Below are positions 1 through 5,194 of a stretch of DNA of 5,194 bases, piece after piece. Under the pieces are notes generated by a model. The model ran no database searches, was not told the DNA's origin, and saw nothing but the letters and a program-made list of their open reading frames with translations. Position 1 is the first letter of the stretch. Each line of letters opens with the position of its first letter. Made by a program: the position numbers and the translations under genes. This DNA comes from CAZDYP01 sp964509505 (GTDB lineage: Bacteria > Chloroflexota > Anaerolineae > JACRMK01), in NCBI GenBank assembly GCA_964509505.1, contig CAZDYP010000253.1, positions 1 through 5,194 on the forward strand. Direction: 5' to 3'.

Positions 1-13
1 AGTTTGAGTTCCC

Positions 14-832
14 TTGTTCGACTTACACAATCACCTATTGCCGGGCGTGGACGACGGCGCAAAAGATTGGGACATGGCGATGGCCATGGCGAAGATGGCT
101 TATGACGATGGCATTCGTGGGCTCGTCTTCACGCCGCACAACGCTGCGTGGTGGAGCAACTATTACCAACAAAAGATTGAAAAACTGACGCATGAGTTTC
201 GTCGTCAGTTGCACGAAGCAGGGCTCGAAATGCAAGTCGGTCCCGGCGCCGAGATTTATATTGACACCGACATCCTCAAACGCTTGAAAGATGGACGCGC
301 CGCGCCGTTGAATTGTTCGCGTTACTTACTGGTCGAGCTGCCATTGAACAGCTGGCCCATGTCCACCGAATACGTGTTCTTCGAGTTACAAGCGGCAGGT
401 TACATTCCCATCATGGCGCACCCAGAGCGCAACGCGGACATCATCCGCAAGCCGGAGTTGATGAAGGGGTTAGCGGAACGCGGCGTTATTGGGCAAATCA
501 CGGCAGGCAGTCTCGAAGGCAAATTTGGGCGACATGCGCAAAAGCTCGCATTGAAGCTGCTCGCCAATCGCTGGTCCCATTTCATCGCCTCGGACGCGCA
601 CGATTTGAAAGACCGCCAACCGAAGATGCGCGAGGCGTTCAAAATCGTCGAAGCGTTCTTCAGCACCGAACGCGCGATAGAAGCCACGCAGACCATCCCT
701 CAAAAAATTTTTCGCAATGAGGAACTCAACCTTGAGTCGCCCATCAGTCACGACTACGAAGAGACGCCGCCTTCGGCGCGCGGTTGGCTGAGTTCGCTAT
801 TCAAACGACGCAGCATCAACGCTGAATCGTGA
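14..832 (+). CDS. CpsB/CapC-family PHP-domain tyrosine-protein phosphatase
   Basis: This 272-residue protein belongs to the manganese-dependent protein-tyrosine phosphatases (pneumococcal CpsB, Bacillus YwqE) that dephosphorylate the bacterial tyrosine kinases controlling capsule or exopolysaccharide export. The PHP metal ligands are visible in order: HNH at H5/H7, the VDDG segment at 12-15, TPH at H42, GAEIY with E80, AHPERN with H136 and SDAH with D194/H196. The segment around 101-120 (SRYLLVEL) is also typical. The start is TTG at 14: an in-frame TGA lies at 5-7 and no other start codon lies between, but only 13 upstream bases are visible and no clear ribosome binding site is seen. After the catalytic domain (to about residue 237) comes a roughly 35-residue tail ending in a basic patch (LFKRRS). 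The protein is therefore longer than pneumococcal CpsB, which from memory has about 243 residues. The kinase partner would lie outside the window. The family is secure; the true substrate is inferred. Confidence 0.92.
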   Translation: MFDLHNHLLPGVDDGAKDWDMAMAMAKMAYDDGIRGLVFTPHNAAWWSNYYQQKIEKLTHEFRRQLHEAGLEMQVGPGAEIYIDTDILKRLKDGRAAPLNCSRYLLVELPLNSWPMSTEYVFFELQAAGYIPIMAHPERNADIIRKPELMKGLAERGVIGQITAGSLEGKFGRHAQKLALKLLANRWSHFIASDAHDLKDRQPKMREAFKIVEAFFSTERAIEATQTIPQKIFRNEELNLESPISHDYEETPPSARGWLSSLFKRRSINAES

Positions 833-838
833 AACCAC

Positions 839-844
839 AGGAGG
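839..844 (+). promoter_or_regulatory. Shine-Dalgarno AGGAGG that fixes the start of the radical SAM gene
   Basis: A perfect AGGAGG lies 7 nt before the TTG at 852 but only 1 nt before the in-frame TTG at 846. The spacing rules out 846 as the start and makes 852 the translation start. The site sits just after the stop codon of the upstream gene (830-832), as expected inside an operon. Confidence 0.85.
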
Positions 845-851
845 TTTGACT

Positions 852-2339
852 TTGAAAGTCGTTCTCATTAACCCGAAATTCCATCTGCCGATTGACACCC
901 GTACCACACCCCACCTCGGCCTCGCCTATCTAGCCGCTGTGTCGGAGCGGCGCGGCGACGACGTGTATCTCTACGATGCGGATGTCGAAGACGAACCGCT
1001 CGATATATTCATCAAGCGAGTTCAACCCGACCTCGTCGGCATCACGGCGAATACACCACAAGTCAAGCAAGCGTGGCGCACGGCGGAAGCCATCAAGAAG
1101 GTGTGGGATGTGCCGGTGGTTATCGGCGGGCCTCATCCCTCGGTGTTGCCCGAAGAGTCCGCGCAGAAATCCGCTATTGACATCGTGGTTGAGGGTGAGG
1201 GTGAAGAGACGTGGATTGACATTAGCAATCGGCTTGAGAAATACAAACGGGAGGTAGCTGAGTTCAAAAGCGCAAACCTCTTGAGCATTCACAGCGAGGT
1301 GCTGGCGCCGATTTTCGGCGTCACCTATCAAACGCAAGACGGCAAGATTCACCGCAATCCCGAGCGCCCGCCCATCATGGACCTAGACTCGTTGCCGTTC
1401 CCCGCCTACAAGTATTTCAAGATGGAACGGTATAGCAGCTTGCAACCCGCGACCGATGCGGTAGATGGCTCGCGCTCGTTCAGCATCATGACTTCGCGCG
1501 GTTGCCCGTATCGCTGCACATTCTGTTCGCAGTCCATCATGCCCATCAAGTGGCGCGCGCGCTCGCCCGAAAACGTCGTCGCCGAGTATCGTCATCTCAT
1601 CCACGATTTGGGCGCGCAAGAAATCGGTTGGCTCGATGACAGCGCGAACATTCGCATCAAGCGCATGCACGACATTTGCAACTTGCTCATCAAAGAAAAA
1701 TTGAACCATGTGCCGTGGATTATGATTAACGGTATTCGCGCGAATCTGGCGGATGAAGTGACGCTGGGGTTGATGAAGCAGGCAGGGTGCAAGCGACTCG
1801 CCTTCGGCGTCGAGACAGGCGACGAGGACATTCTCGTTTCGATTGACAAACGTATTGACCACGACACGATTCGTCAAGCGTTCAAGAACGCGAAGAAGGT
1901 GGGGCTGGAGACGATGGGCTTCTTCATCATTGGCTTGCCCGGCGACAACGAGGAGACGATGGAGAAGACGATCAAGTTCGCCATCGAAGTGGATCCGCTC
2001 GTCGCCAACTTCTCAATGATGACGCCCTACCCCGGCACGACGGTCTATGAGATTGCCACCAAGAAGGGGCGCATGCTGATGAAGGACTGGGATGATTATG
2101 TGTTCTTCGAAGGCAAGGCACGCTATGAGCTTGGCGACATGACGGCAGAGCTCGTGGAGCGCAAGTGGAAGGAAGCCTATCGCCGTTTCTACTTGCGCCC
2201 AAGTCGCGTCGTTAAAACATTCACACGCAAAGCGACGTGGATGAATCTGCCGCGCACGGTTGCGATGGCGCTAAAGGTCATCTTCCCGAAGCCGACAAAG
2301 GAAGAGCTGAAGCCGATATTAGAAGGCTCGACGGCGTAG
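852..2339 (+). CDS. B12-binding-domain radical SAM protein (class B, BchE-like)
   Basis: This 495-residue protein has an N-terminal cobalamin-binding Rossmann-like domain (about 1-150: VLINP near the start, GITANT around 63-68, GGPHPS from 92). A radical SAM domain follows, with the cluster motif CPYRCTFC (C218, C222, C225), then FGVETG at 318-323, GLPG at 361-364 and TPYPGT at 391-396. The C-terminal helix with RRFYLRPSR is typical of BchE/HpnJ-like proteins. The family binds a 4Fe-4S cluster, S-adenosylmethionine and usually cobalamin, and performs methylations, ring closures or C-C bond chemistry. I see no DxHxxG cobalamin-ligating motif, which is normal for this class. The start is TTG 852, chosen by its Shine-Dalgarno sequence. 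It lies 19 nt after the phosphatase gene, so co-transcription is likely. The substrate cannot be told from sequence; modification of a lipid, sugar or envelope metabolite is only an inference from the neighbour. Confidence 0.9.
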   Translation: MKVVLINPKFHLPIDTRTTPHLGLAYLAAVSERRGDDVYLYDADVEDEPLDIFIKRVQPDLVGITANTPQVKQAWRTAEAIKKVWDVPVVIGGPHPSVLPEESAQKSAIDIVVEGEGEETWIDISNRLEKYKREVAEFKSANLLSIHSEVLAPIFGVTYQTQDGKIHRNPERPPIMDLDSLPFPAYKYFKMERYSSLQPATDAVDGSRSFSIMTSRGCPYRCTFCSQSIMPIKWRARSPENVVAEYRHLIHDLGAQEIGWLDDSANIRIKRMHDICNLLIKEKLNHVPWIMINGIRANLADEVTLGLMKQAGCKRLAFGVETGDEDILVSIDKRIDHDTIRQAFKNAKKVGLETMGFFIIGLPGDNEETMEKTIKFAIEVDPLVANFSMMTPYPGTTVYEIATKKGRMLMKDWDDYVFFEGKARYELGDMTAELVERKWKEAYRRFYLRPSRVVKTFTRKATWMNLPRTVAMALKVIFPKPTKEELKPILEGSTA

Positions 2340-2353
2340 GGTAGCAAAGAAAA

Positions 2354-2388
2354 AAATGGGGAGAGACTTATGGAGTCTTTCCCCATTT
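2354..2388. terminator. Bidirectional intrinsic terminator between convergent genes
   Basis: Arms 2354-2368 and 2374-2388 form a 15-bp stem with a single G-U wobble, closed by the 5-nt loop TATGG. The stem core is GGGGA/TCCCC. On the lower strand the stem runs directly into seven T residues (A-run at 2350-2356), a strong signal for the leftward dehydrogenase transcript. On the upper strand the tail is a weaker ATTTCTGTTT, still usable for the radical SAM transcript, whose stop codon lies 14 nt upstream. Confidence 0.88.
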
Positions 2389-2440
2389 CTGTTTGTGGAT
2401 GGCATGAGCGAGGCGTTATTAAAGAGATTTCCGCCGAGCG

Positions 2441-2599
2441 CTAGAAAGCCTCAACGGGTTTCGTGGTTGGAAGCAAGCCATAGGCAGTCACGTCAAGGCT
2501 GTATTTGAGACAGGCGACGCCGAACACCGCCGCAAGCGTTAGCGGATTGACTGCCCCAAGATCTGTGTTTGCATCGTCGTCGCCGCGAAGCGCATGCCG
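2441..2599 (-). other. Coding-looking 52-codon frame overlapping the 3' end of the dehydrogenase gene
   Basis: On the lower strand, one frame is open from just after a TAA (2600-2602) to a TAG at 2441-2443. It reads like ordinary protein: an acidic stretch RGDDDANTDLG, a hydrophobic segment NPLTLAAVFGVACLKYSLDV, then TAYGLLPTTKPVEAF at the end. The first part overlaps the last 20 codons of the dehydrogenase in another frame; the rest fills the gap between that gene's stop and the terminator. The only usual start codon is a GTG at 2525-2527, which would leave 28 residues. No Shine-Dalgarno sequence is apparent before it. It could be a remnant of a lost gene's C-terminus, a small protein, or chance in GC-rich DNA. 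I do not recognise a family. Confidence 0.2.
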
Positions 2600-3729
2600 T
2601 TAGCCGCAAGTTCGTTTACCAAGCGCTCGAACGCTGCACCCGTTAACAATTTTTCGGGTGTGACGAGTCCGCTAGCTTTGAGGTCGCCGCGCGCGACCAT
2701 CCGCGCGACGATCGCCGCCGTGAACGCCGTCGTGCGCGCCATCGAAGTAAAGCCCAACGCCTCGTCGTAACGATCTACGAGCTCGATGCGATAATGACAC
2801 GCGTGACCGTGCTTCACGCCCAGCGCATCTACACGGAACGTCGTGATGTCGCGCTCGTGTTCCCCCAGTCGCACCTGCGGGTACAGCACCGCATCCACCA
2901 CTTTCTTCGGCGTGACGCGCGCGCCTTCCACCTCGACCGGTTTCAAACTCAACAATCCGAGCTCTTTCAACACCGTCGCCTTTGCCGCGTAGCCTGGCCA
3001 GCGTACGGTCTTCTGTGTGCCAACCTTCAAGCCCTGCAACGACGGCAACTCCAATAGCCAGGGCATGAAGCCTTCGTGCCACGCCTCGCACTCGCCCACG
3101 CCCGCAAACGTGACGGACTCGACGCCCGTATAACGCGCGACGGGTTGCAGCTGCCCATCTTTCACCTGCTGTGCGTCGCTTTCGCGCAGGGGCATCTGCT
3201 TGCCGCCGAACACGATCTTATAGCCCAAGGGCGGCGTGGGCACGGCTGGAATGCCGCCGCATTTGATGTGCAATTCGGTGACGCTGTCGAGTTGTTCGGA
3301 CGCATAGCGCGCCATGATCTCTGTCAAGCCCGGCTCGACGCCGCAACCGGGAATGATGAGCGAACCAGCCGCTTCTGCCGCTTGCTTGATGGCGGGGAGT
3401 TGCTCGGCGGGGGCCCACGTCAAATCCACCAACGGCACACGCGCTTGAATCGCGGCGCGCATCCCAAGCGGACTTGCCACTGACGGCAACGCCGCGACGA
3501 TGGCGTCGTACCCGCTCATCAACTTCACCGTCGTTGCTTGGTCGTTCAAATCAAGACACTCTAGCGTCAACTTGTGCGCGCCCGCTTTGTTGGCCAGCTT
3601 GTGTTGGCACGCCTCCAACTGCGTCTCGCTGACATCACACACGGTCACTTGCGACACATCCGGATCAGACAACGCATTGAACGCCGCCGCGGGTCCCATC
3701 AGCCCGCCGCCCAAAACTAGGATCTGCAT
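2539..3729 (-). CDS. Saccharopine dehydrogenase / lysine 6-dehydrogenase-like oxidoreductase
   Basis: This 396-residue protein matches the saccharopine dehydrogenase superfamily, single-domain type. It starts with a dinucleotide-binding fold (GGGLMG at 7-12), and an acidic D32 after the second strand suggests NAD rather than NADP. GCGVEPGL at 128-135 and CGGIP with PTPPLGY at 157-170 follow, close in order to my recollection of Geobacillus lysine 6-dehydrogenase, then a C-terminal catalytic/dimer region ending in NELAANGMRF. Family members oxidise lysine, saccharopine or related amino acids, or reduce the corresponding imines, in the cytoplasm. The start ATG at 3727-3729 is supported by a well-placed ribosome binding site. 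The gene is convergent with the radical SAM gene and shares its terminator. About 15 residues after GMRF look like a non-conserved tail. A MITE-like element lies 15 bp upstream of the start codon. The exact substrate is undetermined; other imine or carboxynorspermidine-type activities are possible. Confidence 0.87.
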   Translation of the reverse strand: MQILVLGGGLMGPAAAFNALSDPDVSQVTVCDVSETQLEACQHKLANKAGAHKLTLECLDLNDQATTVKLMSGYDAIVAALPSVASPLGMRAAIQARVPLVDLTWAPAEQLPAIKQAAEAAGSLIIPGCGVEPGLTEIMARYASEQLDSVTELHIKCGGIPAVPTPPLGYKIVFGGKQMPLRESDAQQVKDGQLQPVARYTGVESVTFAGVGECEAWHEGFMPWLLELPSLQGLKVGTQKTVRWPGYAAKATVLKELGLLSLKPVEVEGARVTPKKVVDAVLYPQVRLGEHERDITTFRVDALGVKHGHACHYRIELVDRYDEALGFTSMARTTAFTAAIVARMVARGDLKASGLVTPEKLLTGAAFERLVNELAANGMRFAATTMQTQILGQSIR

Positions 3730-3731
3730 GG

Positions 3732-3739
3732 ATCACCTC
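3732..3739 (-). promoter_or_regulatory. Ribosome binding site of the dehydrogenase gene
   Basis: Read on the lower strand the sequence is GAGGTGAT followed by CC and the ATG, an 8-base match to the 16S anti-Shine-Dalgarno region with GAGG 6 nt from the start. It confirms the ATG at 3727-3729. The site lies outside the fold-back element that begins at 3745, so translation signals were spared by the insertion. Confidence 0.8.
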
Positions 3740-3744
3740 GTTTA

Positions 3745-3884
3745 GAAAGTGTTTTGAAAATATCAGACCGAGAGCCTAACGGTTTCGCTGGCAAGCCACA
3801 AAGCATTTCACGCAGGCTTGCGGCGCAACGTGTGAACCCGCTTCGCCAGAAAAACCTTTAGGGTCTGAATTTCAAAACACGCTC
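3745..3884. mobile_element. MITE-like fold-back element, 140 bp, flanked by TTA
   Basis: The two ends are imperfect inverted copies: left GAAAGTGTTTTGAAA then TCAGACC, right (read inverted) GAGCGTGTTTTGAAA then TCAGACC. The similarity continues inward through CTAAcGGTTT and CTGGC on the left (to about 3794) and CTAAaGGTTT and CTGGC on the right (from about 3842), apart from a 5-nt insertion on the left. Each arm is thus about 43-50 bp and the whole unit can fold into one hairpin. TTA flanks both ends (3742-3744 and 3885-3887), consistent with a 3-bp target duplication, although a TA duplication with slightly different ends cannot be excluded. It carries no gene. The source transposase family is not identifiable here. 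Confidence 0.7.
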
Positions 3885-3912
3885 TTAGAAAATTCGCTTA
3901 TGTATAGAAAGC

Positions 3913-3939
3913 GCGCAAACCTCCTCGCTCACGCGGAAC
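3913..3939. repeat. Direct repeat, copy 1 (27 bp)
   Basis: This copy starts GCGCAAACC and ends CTCGCTCACGCGGAAC. It matches the copy at 3974-4000 at 25 of 27 positions, with a period of 61 bp. The sequence between and outside the copies is not similar, so this is a pair of short repeats rather than a simple tandem duplication. Confidence 0.75.
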
Positions 3940-3973
3940 GGACGTGATATGTTGGAGACAAGCGCCTGGCTGT

Positions 3974-4000
3974 GCGCAAACCGCCTCGCTCACGCGGGAC
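3974..4000. repeat. Direct repeat, copy 2 (27 bp)
   Basis: Second copy of the repeat at 3913-3939, with two substitutions (a G for a T at position 10 of the repeat, and GGGAC in place of GGAAC at the end). CCTCGCTCACGCGG is shared without change. It is followed directly by a small imperfect palindrome at about 4003-4030 (CCTATCG on the left, GCGCGGTAGG on the right). Confidence 0.75.
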
Positions 4001-4123
4001 TCCCTATCGGCGCGCCTCCTGCGCGGTAGGCTGTGGCTGTGTCCATCCACTGCGAGCCTCGCGCTTTTTCTAGACATGAGCGAGAAAATTTAGCTCTGCT
4101 GATTGGAATGTAGATTAGCATGG

Positions 4124-4191
4124 TGAGCGTGTCGAACCATGCGGGTTTGACAGCTTGCCCGCATCCCAGCGTAGTTTGCGGGACACGCTCA
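4124..4191. repeat. 68-bp element closed by a perfect 10-bp inverted repeat with competing inner hairpins
   Basis: TGAGCGTGTC at 4124-4133 is the exact reverse complement of GACACGCTCA at 4182-4191. Inside, CCCGCAT at 4158-4164 can pair with ATGCGGG at 4139-4145 (7 bp, 12-nt loop) or, as CCCGCA, with a second TGCGGG at 4177-4182. The two inner hairpins exclude each other. The outer arm shares GAGCGTGT with the right end of the fold-back element at 3745-3884, so it may be a related or degenerate mobile repeat. No function is shown. Confidence 0.6.
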
Positions 4192-4300
4192 GGATGCTGC
4201 GCGGTGAAACCCCGTCAAAGTCAGTAGAGCCGAAAATTATTTCACTCTGGGCGCATGATAACGCTCCTACTCATCGCTGTCAATGTCCGTGCGCGACAGG

Positions 4301-4329
4301 TTGCGTTTAGGAGATGGGGCGCATATAAT
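4301..4329 (+). promoter_or_regulatory. Near-consensus sigma-70 type promoter upstream of hsdM
   Basis: TTGCGT at 4301-4306 and TATAAT at 4324-4329 are separated by exactly 17 bp. The -10 box is perfect and the -35 box keeps TTG. A transcript would begin near 4336 and read through a leader of about 210 nt into hsdM at 4548. It is the best promoter I can see in the gap, and no other gene fits it. Confidence 0.65.
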
Positions 4330-4335
4330 CACGGT

Positions 4336-4547
4336 GATATTTTTGCTGCTGCGCTCGTGTCCAGCCATAATGCGCGACGAGGCGGCGGCATTCTCTAACG
4401 CGGCTGGCATGCGCGGCTACCCTGTGCAAAGTCCGTGTAGGCAGACTACGAAAAATCAGCGTAGGCTGATTTGGCTATGCGTTGCAGCGATTTCTAATCG
4501 TCCGTCCATGCGTCTGTGCGCGAAACCCTACCAACAACATCCAACCT
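4336..4547 (+). promoter_or_regulatory. Predicted structured 5' leader of hsdM
   Basis: Downstream of the promoter the sequence can form a long nested arm: GCGC 4351-4354 with GCGC 4411-4414, CCAGCC 4361-4366 with GGCTGG 4402-4407, and AATGC 4369-4373 with GCATT 4388-4392. A second perfect hairpin follows at 4453-4472. CTACG at 4446-4450 could alternatively pair with CGTAG at 4460-4464, across the second hairpin's loop. No match to a riboswitch class that I know is evident. The leader could regulate hsdM expression or be a separate small RNA. Structures were judged by eye and not scored energetically. Confidence 0.3.
4453..4472. repeat. Perfect 8-bp hairpin in the hsdM leader
   Basis: AAATCAGC (4453-4460) and GCTGATTT (4465-4472) form a perfect stem around the tetraloop GTAG. 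On the upper strand no T-run follows, so it is not an obvious terminator for hsdM transcription. On the lower strand the stem ends in five T residues, so it could weakly stop leftward transcription coming out of the hsdM region. Confidence 0.6.
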
Positions 4548-5194
4548 ATGCCCAAAAAATCTACGCCACCGAAAAACAGCAAAGTCCCCGCAAGGGGCAA
4601 CGGCGCAGCACTCGGCATCGAAGCGGAGTTGTGGCTTGCCGCCGATAAACTGCGCGGACATCTCGACGCCGCCGATTACAAGTCGGTGGTGTTGGGATTG
4701 ATCTTCCTCAAGTATGTCTCCGACATGTTCGAGCAAGTGCGGGCGCGGGTACAGGCGGAAGGGCTGGACGACCCGGAGGACAGGGATGTCTATTTGGCGG
4801 AACGCGTTTTTTGGGTCCCGAAAGAGGCGAGATGGAAAATCCTACAGAACAACGCCAAGCAGGAGTCCATCGGCAATTTGATTGACCAGGCGATGGAAGC
4901 CATCGAGCGGGATAACCCAACGCTCAGGGGGATGCTGCCCGGCAATTACGGACGCGCCACGCTGGATAAGAGACGGCTCGGCGACCTGGTGGACCTGGTC
5001 AGCAACAAGATCAACTTCGCGGACGAAGAGAGCCGCAAACAGGATACGCTCGGACGGGTGTATGAATACTTCCTGTCGCAGTTCGCCAGCCAGGAGGGAC
5101 GCAAGGGCGGCGAGTTCTATACGCCGCGTTCGGTGGTGCGCGTGCTGGTGGAGATGCTCGCCCCGTACAAGGGCCGCGTCTTCGACCCGTGCTG
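4548..5194 (+). CDS. hsdM: Type I restriction-modification methyltransferase subunit HsdM (5' part, cut by the window end)
   Basis: The visible 215 codons are open to the window end. HsdM is the adenine-N6 methyltransferase subunit that works with HsdS (target recognition) and HsdR (cleavage) to protect host DNA and restrict foreign DNA. After a Lys/Pro-rich start (1-20) comes the HsdM N-terminal helical domain: LGIEAELWLAADKLRG at 22-37 and DYKSVVLGLIFLKYVSD at 43-59. YEYFLSQFAS at 172-181 and GGEFYTPRSVVRVLVEML at 187-204 lead into the SAM-binding motif I, where the window ends at FDPC (212-215). ATG 4548 gives the expected N-terminus; the only earlier in-frame candidate (TTG 4482) adds residues unlike the family. 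No Shine-Dalgarno sequence precedes the ATG. The protein is usually about 480-550 residues long, so more than half lies beyond the window, probably with hsdS and hsdR. Confidence 0.93.
   Translation, partial: MPKKSTPPKNSKVPARGNGAALGIEAELWLAADKLRGHLDAADYKSVVLGLIFLKYVSDMFEQVRARVQAEGLDDPEDRDVYLAERVFWVPKEARWKILQNNAKQESIGNLIDQAMEAIERDNPTLRGMLPGNYGRATLDKRRLGDLVDLVSNKINFADEESRKQDTLGRVYEYFLSQFASQEGRKGGEFYTPRSVVRVLVEMLAPYKGRVFDPC

Noticed and set aside
400..751. Long lower-strand open frames within the phosphatase gene
   Set aside because: They are antisense shadows of a well-conserved PHP-domain gene and encode no recognisable motif.
2672..3483. Alternative frames on both strands inside the dehydrogenase gene
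   Set aside because: They are arginine- or histidine-rich shadow frames typical of GC-rich genes; the 396-residue dehydrogenase explains the region fully.
3913..4000. Possible CRISPR array from the 27-bp repeat pair
   Set aside because: Only two copies, imperfect, with a 34-bp intervening sequence and no third repeat or cas gene in view.
4029..4069. Possible terminator: GGCT/GTGG pairing with CCAC/AGCC followed by five T residues
   Set aside because: The stem is short with a 4-nt bulge, the T-run is separated from it, and no rightward gene lies upstream to be terminated.
4147..4177. Possible second promoter with a perfect TTGACA at 4147-4152
   Set aside because: No acceptable -10 box lies at 16-18 bp; the nearest candidate, TAGTTT at 19 bp, matches only half of the consensus. 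The TTGACA lies in a hairpin loop of the inverted-repeat element.
3895..4300. tRNA or other known structural RNA in the gene-free gap
   Set aside because: No cloverleaf with a T-loop motif, anticodon arm or CCA end could be traced by eye on either strand.
4283..4648. 121-codon upper-strand open frame starting at ATG 4283, with an internal ATG at 4370 downstream of the predicted transcription start
   Set aside because: It has no ribosome binding site at either ATG, runs about 100 nt into hsdM in a different frame, and its sequence resembles no family. The last part is simply hsdM read out of frame.

Overview
The window looks like a bacterial chromosome segment with fairly high GC. Two starts have recognisable Shine-Dalgarno sequences and two genes use TTG starts. 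The mix of a CpsB-type phosphatase, a B12-binding radical SAM protein, a lysine/saccharopine dehydrogenase-like enzyme and a type I restriction-modification gene, with fold-back repeats between genes, would fit an environmental bacterium such as a member of the Chloroflexota. That placement is a guess from gene content, not a demonstration.

Layout: (1) 14-832 (+) encodes a PHP-domain tyrosine-protein phosphatase of the CpsB/CapC family. It is followed after 19 nt by (2) 852-2339 (+), a class B (B12-binding) radical SAM protein. The two probably form the end of a rightward operon tied to exopolysaccharide or envelope synthesis. (3) A strong hairpin at 2354-2388 with a T-run on the lower strand separates this pair from the convergent gene (4) 2539-3729 (-), an NAD(P)-dependent saccharopine dehydrogenase/lysine 6-dehydrogenase-like oxidoreductase. 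A coding-looking 52-codon frame of unknown meaning overlaps the 3' end of gene 4. (5) 3730-4547 is an 818-bp stretch with no convincing protein gene but dense in structure. It holds a 140-bp MITE-like fold-back element (3745-3884, flanked by TTA on both sides), a pair of 27-bp direct repeats, a 68-bp element closed by a 10-bp inverted repeat with two competing inner hairpins, a near-consensus promoter (TTGCGT, 17 bp, TATAAT) and a structured leader of about 210 nt. (6) 4548-5194 (+) is the 5' part of hsdM, the methyltransferase subunit of a type I restriction-modification system, cut by the window end just inside its SAM-binding motif.

The left 3.7 kb reads as ordinary metabolic and envelope genes; the right part is the entry to a defence locus. 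The repeat-filled gap between them is the most unusual part. I found no clearly new multi-gene system. The best leads are the fold-back element directly upstream of the dehydrogenase start, and the long structured leader with a start lacking a Shine-Dalgarno sequence in front of hsdM.
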